From Prevotella sp. (lineage in GTDB: Bacteria; Bacteroidota; Bacteroidia; Bacteroidales; Bacteroidaceae): DNA of 53,820 bases. The position numbers and the translations under genes were made by a program. This document shows, piece after piece, positions 43,312 to 51,609 of the stretch. The DNA lies in assembly GCA_018385335.1 (NCBI GenBank), contig JAHAZN010000068.1:1-53820 (forward strand), written 5' to 3'. How positions within the stretch are numbered: position 1 is the first letter of the stretch; each line of letters begins with the position of its first letter. The notes under the pieces are model-generated. The model had not been told where the DNA came from. It saw only the letters and a list, made by a program, of their open reading frames with translations, and ran no database searches.

Positions 43312-43917
43312 TTATGCCTCGGCGAAGTAAAGCTGTATGTCGTGCTCCTTCGCCATCCTGCGAAGGTTGAGCACAGCATATCTCATGCGTCCTAAGGCAG
43401 TGTTGATACTCACCCCTGTCAACTCTGCTATTTCCTTGAAAGAGAGATCCTGGTAGAAACGCATATAAACCACCTCCCGTTGAGGGGCAGGCAGGGTGTT
43501 CATCATCTTCTTTACATCATCTAAGACCTGACTGTTCACATACTCACGCTCGCGGTTTAAGTCAACAATAGCCGAAGAAGTGGAGAGATTAGAGAGATCG
43601 TTGTCTTGGGTGGCCTCGACGATACGCTCGTTCTTGTGATGACGATACCAGTCCATCATAATATTGTGGGTGATACGCGTCATCCAATAAGCAAACTTAC
43701 CGCTGCTCACATACTTACCCTCCTGGAGCTTAGTGATGATTTTCACGAAGGTATCTTGAAATATATCATTGGCCGTGTCTTCATTGCGCACAACAAACAT
43801 GATATAATTGAAGAGCTTTGATTGATAACGCGTCAGCAACTCATCAAATGCTCCATTCTCTCCTCCTACATAACTGATGACCAACTCTTCGTCGGTCATG
43901 TTTGTGAATGTATTCAT
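43312..43917 (-). CDS. ECF-type RNA polymerase sigma factor
   Basis: 201 residues with sigma region 2 (about 20-90: SKLFNYIMFVV, DIFQDTFVKI, YWMTRITHNIMMDWYRHH) and region 4 helix-turn-helix (about 135-190: LPAPQREVVYMRFYQDLSF, ELTGVSINTALGRMRYA). Sigma regions 1.1 and 3 are absent, so it is an ECF factor. No anti-sigma gene is adjacent. Its promoter is of the normal housekeeping type and stands back-to-back with that of the kinase fusion gene. Its regulon is unknown. Confidence 0.94.
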   Translation of the reverse strand: MNTFTNMTDEELVISYVGGENGAFDELLTRYQSKLFNYIMFVVRNEDTANDIFQDTFVKIITKLQEGKYVSSGKFAYWMTRITHNIMMDWYRHHKNERIVEATQDNDLSNLSTSSAIVDLNREREYVNSQVLDDVKKMMNTLPAPQREVVYMRFYQDLSFKEIAELTGVSINTALGRMRYAVLNLRRMAKEHDIQLYFAEA

Positions 43918-43995
43918 ACTTAATTGTTTTCTGATTAAGTAAAAATTCTTCTATAGGCGATACGTTTTGAATGAATATTTGAGTTATTGACACGG

Positions 43996-44027
43996 CAAAA
44001 GTAAGCAAAATCCTCTGTGTGTGCAAA
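43996..44027 (-). promoter_or_regulatory. Promoter of the ECF sigma gene
   Basis: TACTTTTG (43996-44003) and TTTG (44024-44027) on the minus strand with 20 bases between, a full consensus match. It lies back-to-back with the promoter at 44043. Confidence 0.75.
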
Positions 44028-44042
44028 TAATTTACCTAAAAT

Positions 44043-44073
44043 TTTGTATTATTCTTGATTTGTGTTAATTTTG
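44043..44073 (+). promoter_or_regulatory. Promoter of the kinase-nucleotidyltransferase fusion gene
   Basis: TTTG (44043-44046) and TAATTTTG (44066-44073) with 19 bases between, a full consensus match. The start codon is 63 bases downstream. Confidence 0.75.
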
Positions 44074-44136
44074 CGTCATGAGAGCTGGGCTACTTCTTCA
44101 GTTCTTTAACAAGTTCTAACCCTTTAATATAATACC

Positions 44137-46074
44137 ATGATAAGATTATTTGTTCCTGGACGTCTCTGTCTCTTCGGAGAACACACCGACTGGGCGGGTC
44201 ATTACCGTACGATGAATGCTGATGTGCTTCCTGGTAAGGCGATTGTCTCAGGTATAGAACAAGGCATTTATGCAGAGGTGGAGCGTTCTACAGTCTTTGA
44301 GGTGGTGAGCGAAGCCCCTGAGCTTGCTGATGTCTGGAAGGACTTCTCCTGCCGGATGAACGAGGTGGAACTGAAGAATATTGCCAAGTCAGGTTCTTTC
44401 TTTTGCTATTGTGCTGGTGTCGCATCCTATATGCTCGAATGGTATAAGGTTGGTGGTGTGCGAATCAAGATCACAGGGATGCCCCTGCCCATCAGGTCAG
44501 GACTGTCGAGCAGTGCCGCCATCTGCGTGTTGGTAGCCCGAGCATTTAATCTTGTTTATCATCTCAATCTCAATACGATGGGCGAGATGAACATCGCTTA
44601 CTTGGGAGAATTGCGTACTTCATCGCGATGCGGACGACTCGACCAGGCGTGTGCCTTCGGTGTGAAGCCTACGATGATGGAGTTCGACGGTGATGAGATA
44701 GAAGTGAAACCGATAACAGTGAGGAAACCGCTTCATCTTGTCTTTGCTGACTTGTGTGCTGCCAAGGATACCATCCGTATTCTTTCTGACCTCAACAAGG
44801 CCTACCCTTTTGCCAACAACGAGCAGGAGAAACGTTTGCAGGAAATGTTTGGAGCTTACAACCACGAAGTGATACAGCGGGCTACCGACTATATGGCATC
44901 AGGAAATGTTGAGGCCCTCGGACAGTTGATGGATGAAGTGGAGCAGAAGTTTGACGAGATAGTTGTACCTATGTCAAAAGCTCTTGAGGCACCCAAACTG
45001 CATAAGGTGTTAGCCGATCCCAACATCCGTCAATGGGTCTATGGCGGCAAGGGCGTAGGTTCGCATGGTGATGGGTCTGTACAGTTCCTTGCCCGCGATG
45101 CTGAATGTCAGCAGAAACTCTGTGATTATCTGGAGACGCAGGGCATGCCTGGTTTCAAACTCACAATAAAGCCTGTACATACCATACGAAAGGCCATTAT
45201 CCCTGTGGCGGGCTTCGGTACACGACTCTACCCCGCTACGCGCTCGGTGAAAAAGGATTTCTTCCCTATCCCCTGTGCCGATGGAATGGTGCGGCCAGTA
45301 ATACTCATCTTGTTGGAAGAGTTGGTGAAGAGTGGCATCGAAGAGATTTGTATAGTCTTAGGTTCCGAAGAGGAGCGCAAGCAATATGAGGAGTTTTTTG
45401 AAACCTCGCTCTCTGAAGAACATCTCGCCAAACTCAGTACGCAGCATCTTGAGTACGAACAGCGTATCGCAGAAATAGGTAAGCGCCTGCATTATGTCTA
45501 TCAGTATGAGAAACGAGGTTTCGGTCATGCTGTTTATCAGGCTGTTGACTTCGTACATAATGAGCCGGTGCTGCTCCTTCTTGGTGACACTATCTACACC
45601 TCCAATAGGGCGAAACCCTGTGCCTTGCAGTTTATCGAGACTTATGAACTTTTCAACCAGATGATGGTGAGTATTCATTCCATCCCATTGTCTCAAGTGA
45701 GCCATTATGGTATCTTGAGCGGTGTGTGGGAGGACGCCAATGAGACTGTCTTAAAGGTGAAGACGATGTGTGAAAAGCCCAAGGCGAGCTATGCCGAAGA
45801 TCATCTTGGTGTGAAGATGGAGGATGGCACCACATCCTATTATTCTGTCTTCGGACAATATATCCTCACTCCAGAGGTGTTTGACCAGTTGGCTGAGGAT
45901 ATCAGAGAGGCCGATGAACAGGGTGATGAGAGGGAGATAGAACTCACCAGCGCATTGGAAAAGGTGCGTCAGCGCAGTGGAATGATGGGCGTCCGTCTTG
46001 ACGGAAAGATGTATGACATGGGCAATCCCGAGGCACTTCGCAGGGCGATGATGGGATTCTCTATGAAAAAGTGA
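44137..46074 (+). CDS. Fused GHMP sugar kinase and nucleotidyltransferase
   Basis: 645 residues. Residues 1-345 are a galactokinase-superfamily GHMP kinase: GRLCLFGEHTDWAGHY (8-23, with Glu15, His16 and Asp18 in sugar-contacting positions), GLSSSAA (122-128, ATP loop), CGRLDQACAFG with the catalytic Asp169, and GGKGVGSHGDG. From about residue 350 a GalU-like nucleotidyltransferase begins: IIPVAGFGTRLYPATRSVKKD, then LLLGDTIY and a C-terminal end about as long as GalU. The likely job is free sugar to sugar-1-phosphate to NDP-sugar in one protein. This resembles FKP for fucose, but with the domains in the opposite order and a UDP-type transferase. The sugar is unknown. Confidence 0.88.
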   Translation: MIRLFVPGRLCLFGEHTDWAGHYRTMNADVLPGKAIVSGIEQGIYAEVERSTVFEVVSEAPELADVWKDFSCRMNEVELKNIAKSGSFFCYCAGVASYMLEWYKVGGVRIKITGMPLPIRSGLSSSAAICVLVARAFNLVYHLNLNTMGEMNIAYLGELRTSSRCGRLDQACAFGVKPTMMEFDGDEIEVKPITVRKPLHLVFADLCAAKDTIRILSDLNKAYPFANNEQEKRLQEMFGAYNHEVIQRATDYMASGNVEALGQLMDEVEQKFDEIVVPMSKALEAPKLHKVLADPNIRQWVYGGKGVGSHGDGSVQFLARDAECQQKLCDYLETQGMPGFKLTIKPVHTIRKAIIPVAGFGTRLYPATRSVKKDFFPIPCADGMVRPVILILLEELVKSGIEEICIVLGSEEERKQYEEFFETSLSEEHLAKLSTQHLEYEQRIAEIGKRLHYVYQYEKRGFGHAVYQAVDFVHNEPVLLLLGDTIYTSNRAKPCALQFIETYELFNQMMVSIHSIPLSQVSHYGILSGVWEDANETVLKVKTMCEKPKASYAEDHLGVKMEDGTTSYYSVFGQYILTPEVFDQLAEDIREADEQGDEREIELTSALEKVRQRSGMMGVRLDGKMYDMGNPEALRRAMMGFSMKK

Positions 46075-46079
46075 CCCTA

Positions 46080-46526
46080 TCAGAAGGGCCACCAACTTTT
46101 TTTCTTTTTCTGATGATGATGATGGTGGTGTGAACTGTTTATCATACCACACTCTGCTTCTCCCAAAAGATCTTCCCATGTACGACGATGTGAGATCATG
46201 CGGTAGATTGTTCCCCAGTCGGGGAGTCCTCCTATGTTCCTGTCGTCGATAAACATATCCACTTTCAACTTCCTGCTGAAATGTGGGTTGTTTTCTGTCG
46301 TCTCCTCAGGATAATCCCTATTGATAGCATAGAACTCCACCCCTCTTGCCCGACACCACTCTACTGCTTCATCAAGGAGCTTACCTTCTCTCACGCTCCA
46401 CAGGATAAGTTTGTGGTGGTCGTTGATGAGCATCTTCAGTGTGTCGATGGCGAAAGGACGTTCCTCGCCGATGGCAGGATATCTGTGCTCTACTATCGTG
46501 CCGTCAAAATCTACTGCTATAGTCAT
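46080..46526 (-). CDS. Small HAD-like protein with natural His6 tail
   Basis: 148 residues. HAD motif I is VDFDGTIVEH (Asp6, Asp8); LILWSVREG (about 42-50) fits motif II, and MFIDDRNIGG motif IV. The cap is minimal, as in small HADs. The C-terminus is SSHHHHHHQKKKKSWWPF: six consecutive histidines (133-138) before four lysines. The histidine run is coded inside the genomic frame and is not vector-derived. It could bind metal. It follows wzc at 59 bases in the same operon and ends 5 bases from the convergent fusion gene. Confidence 0.85.
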   Translation of the reverse strand: MTIAVDFDGTIVEHRYPAIGEERPFAIDTLKMLINDHHKLILWSVREGKLLDEAVEWCRARGVEFYAINRDYPEETTENNPHFSRKLKVDMFIDDRNIGGLPDWGTIYRMISHRRTWEDLLGEAECGMINSSHHHHHHQKKKKSWWPF

Positions 46527-46585
46527 TCCTTCTTGATAGTTTTAGCGTTGTTGTCTTTCACTTCTTCTCTCACGGGGAGCACTCA

Positions 46586-49138
46586 TCACTTCTTAATAGA
46601 GTTGTCGTTGGCATTACCATAATGACTGTTGGCATAGTTACCATAGCTGCCGTAACTGCCATAGCTTCCGTAGTTGCCATAACTGCCATAGCGCCCGTAA
46701 CGTCCGTATTTGCCATATTTACCATAGCCATAGTAGTAGCCATACTTCTTTTTCGACATGTCAATACCATTGAGTACGATACACATGTTAGGCAGTTTCT
46801 TCTCTCTGACAAGGTTGTTCACCAAGCCGAAACTTGCCTTTGGGGTATAGTCGGCGCGGCAGACGAAGACAGTGACATCAGCAAGTTTGCCTATCTGCAG
46901 TGTGTCGGTCACCAGACCGATGGGAGCAGTGTCGAGAATCACATAGTCATAGAGGTCCTTCAGATGATTGATGATGATTCCCATGTTATCACGGGCAAGA
47001 AGCTCCGTGGGGTTGGGGGGCACCGGACCAGCGAGCATGAGGTCGAGATTCTTGTTGATATCAGATGGACGGAGCTGCGCTTCAATCTCATTCGTTGTCA
47101 GAGTCTCACGAGTGAGTAGAGGGGTGATACCGCCCGTTCTGTCTGATATGCCGAAGAGACGTCCGAGTGCGGGCTTACGGATGTCTAAGCCCAGCAACAC
47201 CACGCGTTTGCCGAGTAAGGCAAAGCTCACTGCAAGGTTGGCTGCGTTGAAGGTCTTGCCTTCACCAGAGGTTGACGAGGTGAACATGATGACTTTCTCT
47301 TCGCCCTTCAGCATAAACTGGATGTTGGTACGCATAGAGCGGAAGATCTCATCAATCTGATCGTTTTGGTTCTCTTTCACCACGATGCCTGACGATGATT
47401 TGGCACTCTCGTTAGCCACAGCCACATCAGCCACGATAGGTAGGTTGGTGAGACGTGCCACATCTTCATGACCTTCTATCTTATATCTCAGCAGTTGTAC
47501 TATATATATAAAAATGAGAGGCAGAGCAAAGCCCACAGCCAGTGCGAGAAGGAGAATGATGCTGCCTTTGGGACTCACCTTACCCTCGATGATGGGGTCA
47601 TCAATCAATTTTCCTTTGTCTGCTGTAGCGGCAAGAGAGATAGAGTTCTCCTCACGTTTCTGCAACAACATAAGGTAGAGCCCCGACTTCACCTCCTGCT
47701 GGCGACCTATCTGCGTGAGGATACGCTCCTGCTCAGGAGTGTTGGCTACCTTATCTTTGTAGATAGAGTACTGACTCTCTATTCCCTTACGTTTTATTTC
47801 TGCTGCCTGGGTAGCTTGCTGAAGAGCTGTCTTGATGCTCTGCTGCACCTCGTCCAAGCGTTTGGTTATGATTACCACCTGTGGTGCCAGTTCCGAGGCA
47901 GAGCCAAGGAGACGGTTACGCTCAAGCACATCCTTGTTGTATTGATTGATGAGCGTTGTTGATGACTGGTCCTCAAGACCTACATTAGTGGGGATAATCT
48001 GGTAGGAATTCTTCGGGTCGTTGATAAACTCCTTGAGGTAGCTTAGTAGTTCTAACTGAGTCATGGCCTCCGACAGCTTCGATGAGTATTCACTTGCCTG
48101 GGCAAGGTTCTCTGTAGCATCCAGGCGGAGCTGTGTGAGGTTGTATCGTTTCTTGTAATTCTCCAGTTCTCCCTCTGTTGAGCCCAGTTCGGCGTTAATC
48201 TTCTCCAGTCGGCTGTTGATGAAAGCCTCCGTCTTCACGGCAATCTCGTTCTTGTCAGCATTCGCCTGTTGGTTGTAGCAGGAGGCGAGTTGACGAAGGA
48301 AGTCCTCAGCGCGGTTAGGATTCTTGTCCTTGAGCGTAAGGAGGGCGATGGAGGTCGTCTTAGAAGTAGGCTCGATACTCAATCTCTTGGTATAGCTAGC
48401 AGCGATATATTTGGGAGGGTAAATGGTGATGATAAGATCACGATTGGCGCTCTTCTTATCCTTCAGTTTTATGTTCTTGCTCGTGTTCTTTGAGAGGAAC
48501 AGCGTGCCTACCGGTGTCTTGATGGTAGCAGGAAATTTGTCAATCTCTCTCTCAAAGCTTACCTCTTCGCCCTCATCATCATGGCTCTTTCCTTTGAGCA
48601 GATATCTCCCCTTGTCTTTGGAGAGGCGCAGGCGAATAGACGAATATTTTATGGGTAGTTCCGACTCGTCGAGTTTCTCAAGACTGACGGGGTCGATATC
48701 TACATTGATATTTTGCGTGTTGTATATAAGGTGATCCTTCACCTTTCCTTTAAGTTTATACTCGACATAGAGCTTGAGGTCCTTAACCGCCTCGCGTGCG
48801 AGGAGATGACTCTGCAGTATCTCCACCTCATTGTCAATACCATTACTATTGGAGATGAATCCGAAGTCCTGCATGTTGGCCAGCATCTGGTTGCTTCCTC
48901 TGCGTCGGCTGTCCTGGTCATCTTTGATAAGCATCTTGCTTGATACCTGATACAACGGACTTTTATATCTGAGATAAAGTAGTGCGCAGCAGATAGCAAT
49001 AAACATTGAGAGAATAAACCATTGCCAGTTGAGGATGAAGAGGGCCATGATGGTCCTGAAATTAAATGTAGATTCTTCTTCCTGCTGGATATTTTGATCG
49101 TTGAGTTCGTTGTTGCCTAGATTCTTTTCTTCTTGCAT
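46586..49138 (-). CDS. Wzc-type polysaccharide tyrosine autokinase
   Basis: 850 residues. It has an N-terminal Wzz chain-length domain with transmembrane helices near 35-55 and 525-545 and a coiled-coil periplasmic part, then a BY-kinase domain. Walker A is TSSTSGEGKT (Lys628), Walker A' LLGLDIRKP, and Walker B YVILDTAPIG. The tail (residues 799-850) has 16 tyrosines in YG(K/R/S/N) triplets, the autophosphorylation cluster. These proteins control capsule or exopolysaccharide length with a Wza-type export protein, which is not in the window. It lies 33 bases after rfbA. Confidence 0.95.
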   Translation of the reverse strand: MQEEKNLGNNELNDQNIQQEEESTFNFRTIMALFILNWQWFILSMFIAICCALLYLRYKSPLYQVSSKMLIKDDQDSRRRGSNQMLANMQDFGFISNSNGIDNEVEILQSHLLAREAVKDLKLYVEYKLKGKVKDHLIYNTQNINVDIDPVSLEKLDESELPIKYSSIRLRLSKDKGRYLLKGKSHDDEGEEVSFEREIDKFPATIKTPVGTLFLSKNTSKNIKLKDKKSANRDLIITIYPPKYIAASYTKRLSIEPTSKTTSIALLTLKDKNPNRAEDFLRQLASCYNQQANADKNEIAVKTEAFINSRLEKINAELGSTEGELENYKKRYNLTQLRLDATENLAQASEYSSKLSEAMTQLELLSYLKEFINDPKNSYQIIPTNVGLEDQSSTTLINQYNKDVLERNRLLGSASELAPQVVIITKRLDEVQQSIKTALQQATQAAEIKRKGIESQYSIYKDKVANTPEQERILTQIGRQQEVKSGLYLMLLQKREENSISLAATADKGKLIDDPIIEGKVSPKGSIILLLALAVGFALPLIFIYIVQLLRYKIEGHEDVARLTNLPIVADVAVANESAKSSSGIVVKENQNDQIDEIFRSMRTNIQFMLKGEEKVIMFTSSTSGEGKTFNAANLAVSFALLGKRVVLLGLDIRKPALGRLFGISDRTGGITPLLTRETLTTNEIEAQLRPSDINKNLDLMLAGPVPPNPTELLARDNMGIIINHLKDLYDYVILDTAPIGLVTDTLQIGKLADVTVFVCRADYTPKASFGLVNNLVREKKLPNMCIVLNGIDMSKKKYGYYYGYGKYGKYGRYGRYGSYGNYGSYGSYGSYGNYANSHYGNANDNSIKK

Positions 49139-49171
49139 AATACAAATGACTTATGATTTTCCTAATTCTTT

Positions 49172-50053
49172 TTAGTGCTTGTCGTTAACGAGCTGCATGA
49201 GATATTGTCCGTAGCCGTTTTTTATCATAGGTTGAGCCAGCTCTTCGAGTTGCTCTTTGTTTATCCATCCCTTTTTGTAGGCTATCTCTTCAAGACAGGC
49301 CACCTTGAGACCCTGTCTTTTCTCTATCACTTCGATAAAGGTGCTTGCTTCGCTCAAGCTGTCGTGGGTGCCGGTATCAAGCCATGCAAATCCCCTTTGC
49401 AGAGGGAGCACGCTAAGCTGGTTGTTTTTCAGATACTCCTGGTTGACAGTAGTTATCTCGAGTTCGCCGCGCTTGCTTGGTTTGATGTGCTTAGCTATCT
49501 CCACCACGCTGTTGGGGTAGAAATAGAGTCCCACCACGGCATAGTTAGATTTGGGTTGCTGAGGCTTCTCTTCAATGCTGAGACATTTGCCATTCTCGTC
49601 AAATTCGGCTACTCCATAGCGCTCGGGGTCATTGACATAATAGCCGAAGACGGTAGCTTCGTTATGCTGCTCAGCATTTTCAACACTTTGTCTGAGCAAA
49701 GCAGAGAACCCACTTCCGTAGAAGATATTGTCGCCCAAAACAAGGCAGGTAGCATCGTTGCCAATAAACTCCTCCCCAATGATAAAAGCCTGTGCTAAAC
49801 CATCGGGTGAAGGCTGCTCTGCATAGTGGAACTGCACGCCACACTGTGCGCCCGAACCGAGCAGACGCTTGAAGGCGGGCAGGTCTTCAGGAGTGCTAAT
49901 GATAAGAATCTCTCTGATACCAGCCAACATGAGCACCGAGATAGGGTAATATATCATCGGCTTGTCAAAGATGGGGATGAGCTGTTTGCTCACTCCCTTT
50001 GTGATAGGATACAATCTGGTACCGCTACCACCTGCTAAAACAATACCTTTCAT
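49172..50053 (-). CDS. rfbA: Glucose-1-phosphate thymidylyltransferase
   Basis: 293 residues. It makes dTDP-glucose for dTDP-rhamnose. The nucleotide-binding start is [20 protein letters not shown] (residues 3-22), followed by [22 protein letters not shown] and VVGLYFYPN. The length is normal. It is the first gene of the rfbA-wzc-HAD operon, so rhamnose or a related sugar probably enters the polymer controlled by Wzc. rfbD is at 36418. Confidence 0.96.
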   Translation of the reverse strand: MKGIVLAGGSGTRLYPITKGVSKQLIPIFDKPMIYYPISVLMLAGIREILIISTPEDLPAFKRLLGSGAQCGVQFHYAEQPSPDGLAQAFIIGEEFIGNDATCLVLGDNIFYGSGFSALLRQSVENAEQHNEATVFGYYVNDPERYGVAEFDENGKCLSIEEKPQQPKSNYAVVGLYFYPNSVVEIAKHIKPSKRGELEITTVNQEYLKNNQLSVLPLQRGFAWLDTGTHDSLSEASTFIEVIEKRQGLKVACLEEIAYKKGWINKEQLEELAQPMIKNGYGQYLMQLVNDKH

Positions 50054-50076
50054 CAGTATTTCCTTAATTTAGACTG

Positions 50077-50084
50077 CAAAGGTA
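50077..50084 (-). promoter_or_regulatory. -7 element for the rfbA-wzc operon
   Basis: TACCTTTG on the minus strand, 24 bases before the rfbA start. The -33 element is not clear. Confidence 0.45.
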
Positions 50085-50148
50085 CAAAAAAAATCAACTT
50101 AGAGCCATGATTTATATGAAAAAGTCGTGTTTTTATCAGAAAAAAGAT

Positions 50149-50156
50149 TAACTTTG
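50149..50156 (+). promoter_or_regulatory. -7 element upstream of the hypothetical gene at 50209
   Basis: TAACTTTG, 53 bases before the start codon. No exact TTTG was found at -33, only a T-rich stretch. Confidence 0.45.
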
Positions 50157-50208
50157 CTCCCCGATTAAAGAAAATTGAGATAATTATCATTGTATTGAAG
50201 CATAAATT

Positions 50209-50826
50209 ATGAGTATTTTTTCGAAATTATTCGGTCGCAAGCATACGGAAGAAAAGAAGGCAGGAGGCATGGAGGATTTCATGACCCTCATCCGTGTATA
50301 TTTTCAGGCTGCCATAGCTGCCGATCTTGGCATCACCAATCTGTCTGCCTTGCCCGACCTGCGTGTATTCAAGACCACGCTCCATGTCCCCACTGTGAAT
50401 AATAAGTTGGGTGTGGGTGAGCGTAGTCGCTGCAAGAAGATGCTTAGTGAGATGTATGGTTTGCAAGACGAGTTCTTCAAGGAGATAGACCGCAGCATAC
50501 GCAACCGTTGCCATCGTCTGCAGGATGTACAGCCCTATTTCATTCAGTTTCAGGGATTCAGTCAGGACCTGATGATGTTGATGGGTAACCTGATGAAGTT
50601 TAAGCTGCGTCTGCCTGGTTTCATGAGGAAGGCCCTCTATCAGATGACCGAGAAGACTGTTGGTGATATCTTTACCAAAAACGACTACACTGATGCCAGT
50701 GTGCTGAAGTCGGTACTGAATGTCCGCCAGTATGCCCAACGTTTGGGCTTTAGTCAGCGCTGGATAACCGATTTCGTATTTACAGTGGTCTGCTTGGCAA
50801 AGAAAGAACCGAAGCCACAGGGTTAA
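50209..50826 (+). CDS. Conserved hypothetical helical protein
   Basis: 205 residues, basic, predicted cytoplasmic and mainly alpha-helical. The N-terminus is MSIFSKLFGRKHTEEKK; then FMTLIRVYFQAAIAADLGI, CKKMLSEMYGLQDEFFKEID and FQGFSQDLMMLMGNLMKF. I recognise no domain or catalytic motif. Its position before a ZapB-like/ZapA/RNase Y group is the only clue, and a separate promoter lies between it and them. Confidence 0.8.
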   Translation: MSIFSKLFGRKHTEEKKAGGMEDFMTLIRVYFQAAIAADLGITNLSALPDLRVFKTTLHVPTVNNKLGVGERSRCKKMLSEMYGLQDEFFKEIDRSIRNRCHRLQDVQPYFIQFQGFSQDLMMLMGNLMKFKLRLPGFMRKALYQMTEKTVGDIFTKNDYTDASVLKSVLNVRQYAQRLGFSQRWITDFVFTVVCLAKKEPKPQG

Positions 50827-50875
50827 TAATTATTAAATATCGACAAGGCTAATTTAAAATCTGCAAGAATAATTT

Positions 50876-50948
50876 TATCTTTGCAAGAACGATGATGGCC
50901 CTATCCGATAGGTGATAGTGGTTGTTGTCGGTAAAAAAGCATCAATTC
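50876..50948 (+). promoter_or_regulatory. Promoter and hairpin leader of the coiled-coil/zapA group
   Basis: TATCTTTG (50876-50883) is a -7 element; a -33 TTTG is lacking. The leader of about 60 bases contains CCTAT-CCG-ATAGG (50900-50912), and CTATC at 50901-50905 can instead pair with GATAG at 50914-50918. Two exclusive hairpins are therefore possible. Confidence 0.4.
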
Positions 50949-51245
50949 ATGGACACCAACGAGAAAGTGCTTACTGTTTTCCAATCACGACTGCAGCAGT
51001 TGATTCTCCGCCACAATGCGCTTAAGCAGGAGAACAACGAATTGTATGCCATGGTGGACAAGGCCGAGTCGGAGGTGAAGGCACTCAAGGAAGCTCTCGA
51101 GCAGAAAGAGCGCGACTATGAAGCTTTGAAAATCGCCCGTATGTTAGAGGTGTCAGACGATGACATTGAGATGTCGAGAACACGGCTGAATCATCTCATA
51201 CGCGAGGTGAACAAGTGCATTTCGCTCTTAACCAATCAAAAGTAA
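50949..51245 (+). CDS. Coiled-coil protein, ZapB-like
   Basis: 98 residues, start at ATG 50949 (MDTNEKVLTVF). Residues about 10-65 form a clear coiled coil (LQQLILRHNALKQENNELYA, ESEVKALKEALEQKERDYEAL). A shorter helix, LNHLIREVNKCISLL, ends the protein. Its size and position, 5 bases ahead of zapA, suggest a cell-division partner similar in form to ZapB, though E. coli zapB is not next to zapA. This is an inference. Confidence 0.85.
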   Translation: MDTNEKVLTVFQSRLQQLILRHNALKQENNELYAMVDKAESEVKALKEALEQKERDYEALKIARMLEVSDDDIEMSRTRLNHLIREVNKCISLLTNQK

Positions 51246-51250
51246 AAGCG

Positions 51251-51568
51251 ATGGCAGAACAGAACAGAGAAATATTCCATATCCGTCTGCATGTGTATGA
51301 TGAGGAGATCGAGGTGAATATCGATCGCTCCGAAGAAGAATATTACCGTGCAGCAGCAAAGCTTATCACTGATCGCTACAATGTGTATGCGAATCTTTTT
51401 AAGGGGCGAAAGGGAGATCATTCCATTGCTCTGATGACCCTCATCGATATCGCTTTGCGTTATCAGAAGGAGCACGCTAAGAACGATGCGTCACCTTTTG
51501 TTAAGGTTCTCACTGACCTGACTGCCCAACTCGAAGAGACTCTTGGTGAGCCAGGCACTAAAAAGTGA
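51251..51568 (+). CDS. zapA: Cell division protein ZapA
   Basis: 105 residues. The N-terminal globular part begins with IFHIRLHVYDEEIEVNID, then DRSEEEYYRAAAKLITDRYNVY and the long C-terminal coiled coil, the usual ZapA build. ZapA cross-links FtsZ filaments at the Z ring. The start at ATG 51251 follows the coiled-coil gene by 5 bases, so translation is probably coupled. The length is slightly longer than many ZapA proteins (80-100). The rny gene follows after 41 bases. Confidence 0.88.
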   Translation: MAEQNREIFHIRLHVYDEEIEVNIDRSEEEYYRAAAKLITDRYNVYANLFKGRKGDHSIALMTLIDIALRYQKEHAKNDASPFVKVLTDLTAQLEETLGEPGTKK

Positions 51569-51609
51569 GAACGTTTTTTTTATTATCTAATATTTTTTAA
51601 GTACACATT

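Noticed and set aside
46080..46140. Vector-derived His tag
   Set aside because: The histidine codons continue a genomic HAD-like frame in an operon, and no vector linker sequence surrounds them.
46586..46745. Non-coding tandem repeat
   Set aside because: The 9-base repeats are in frame and code for the YGx tail of the Wzc kinase.
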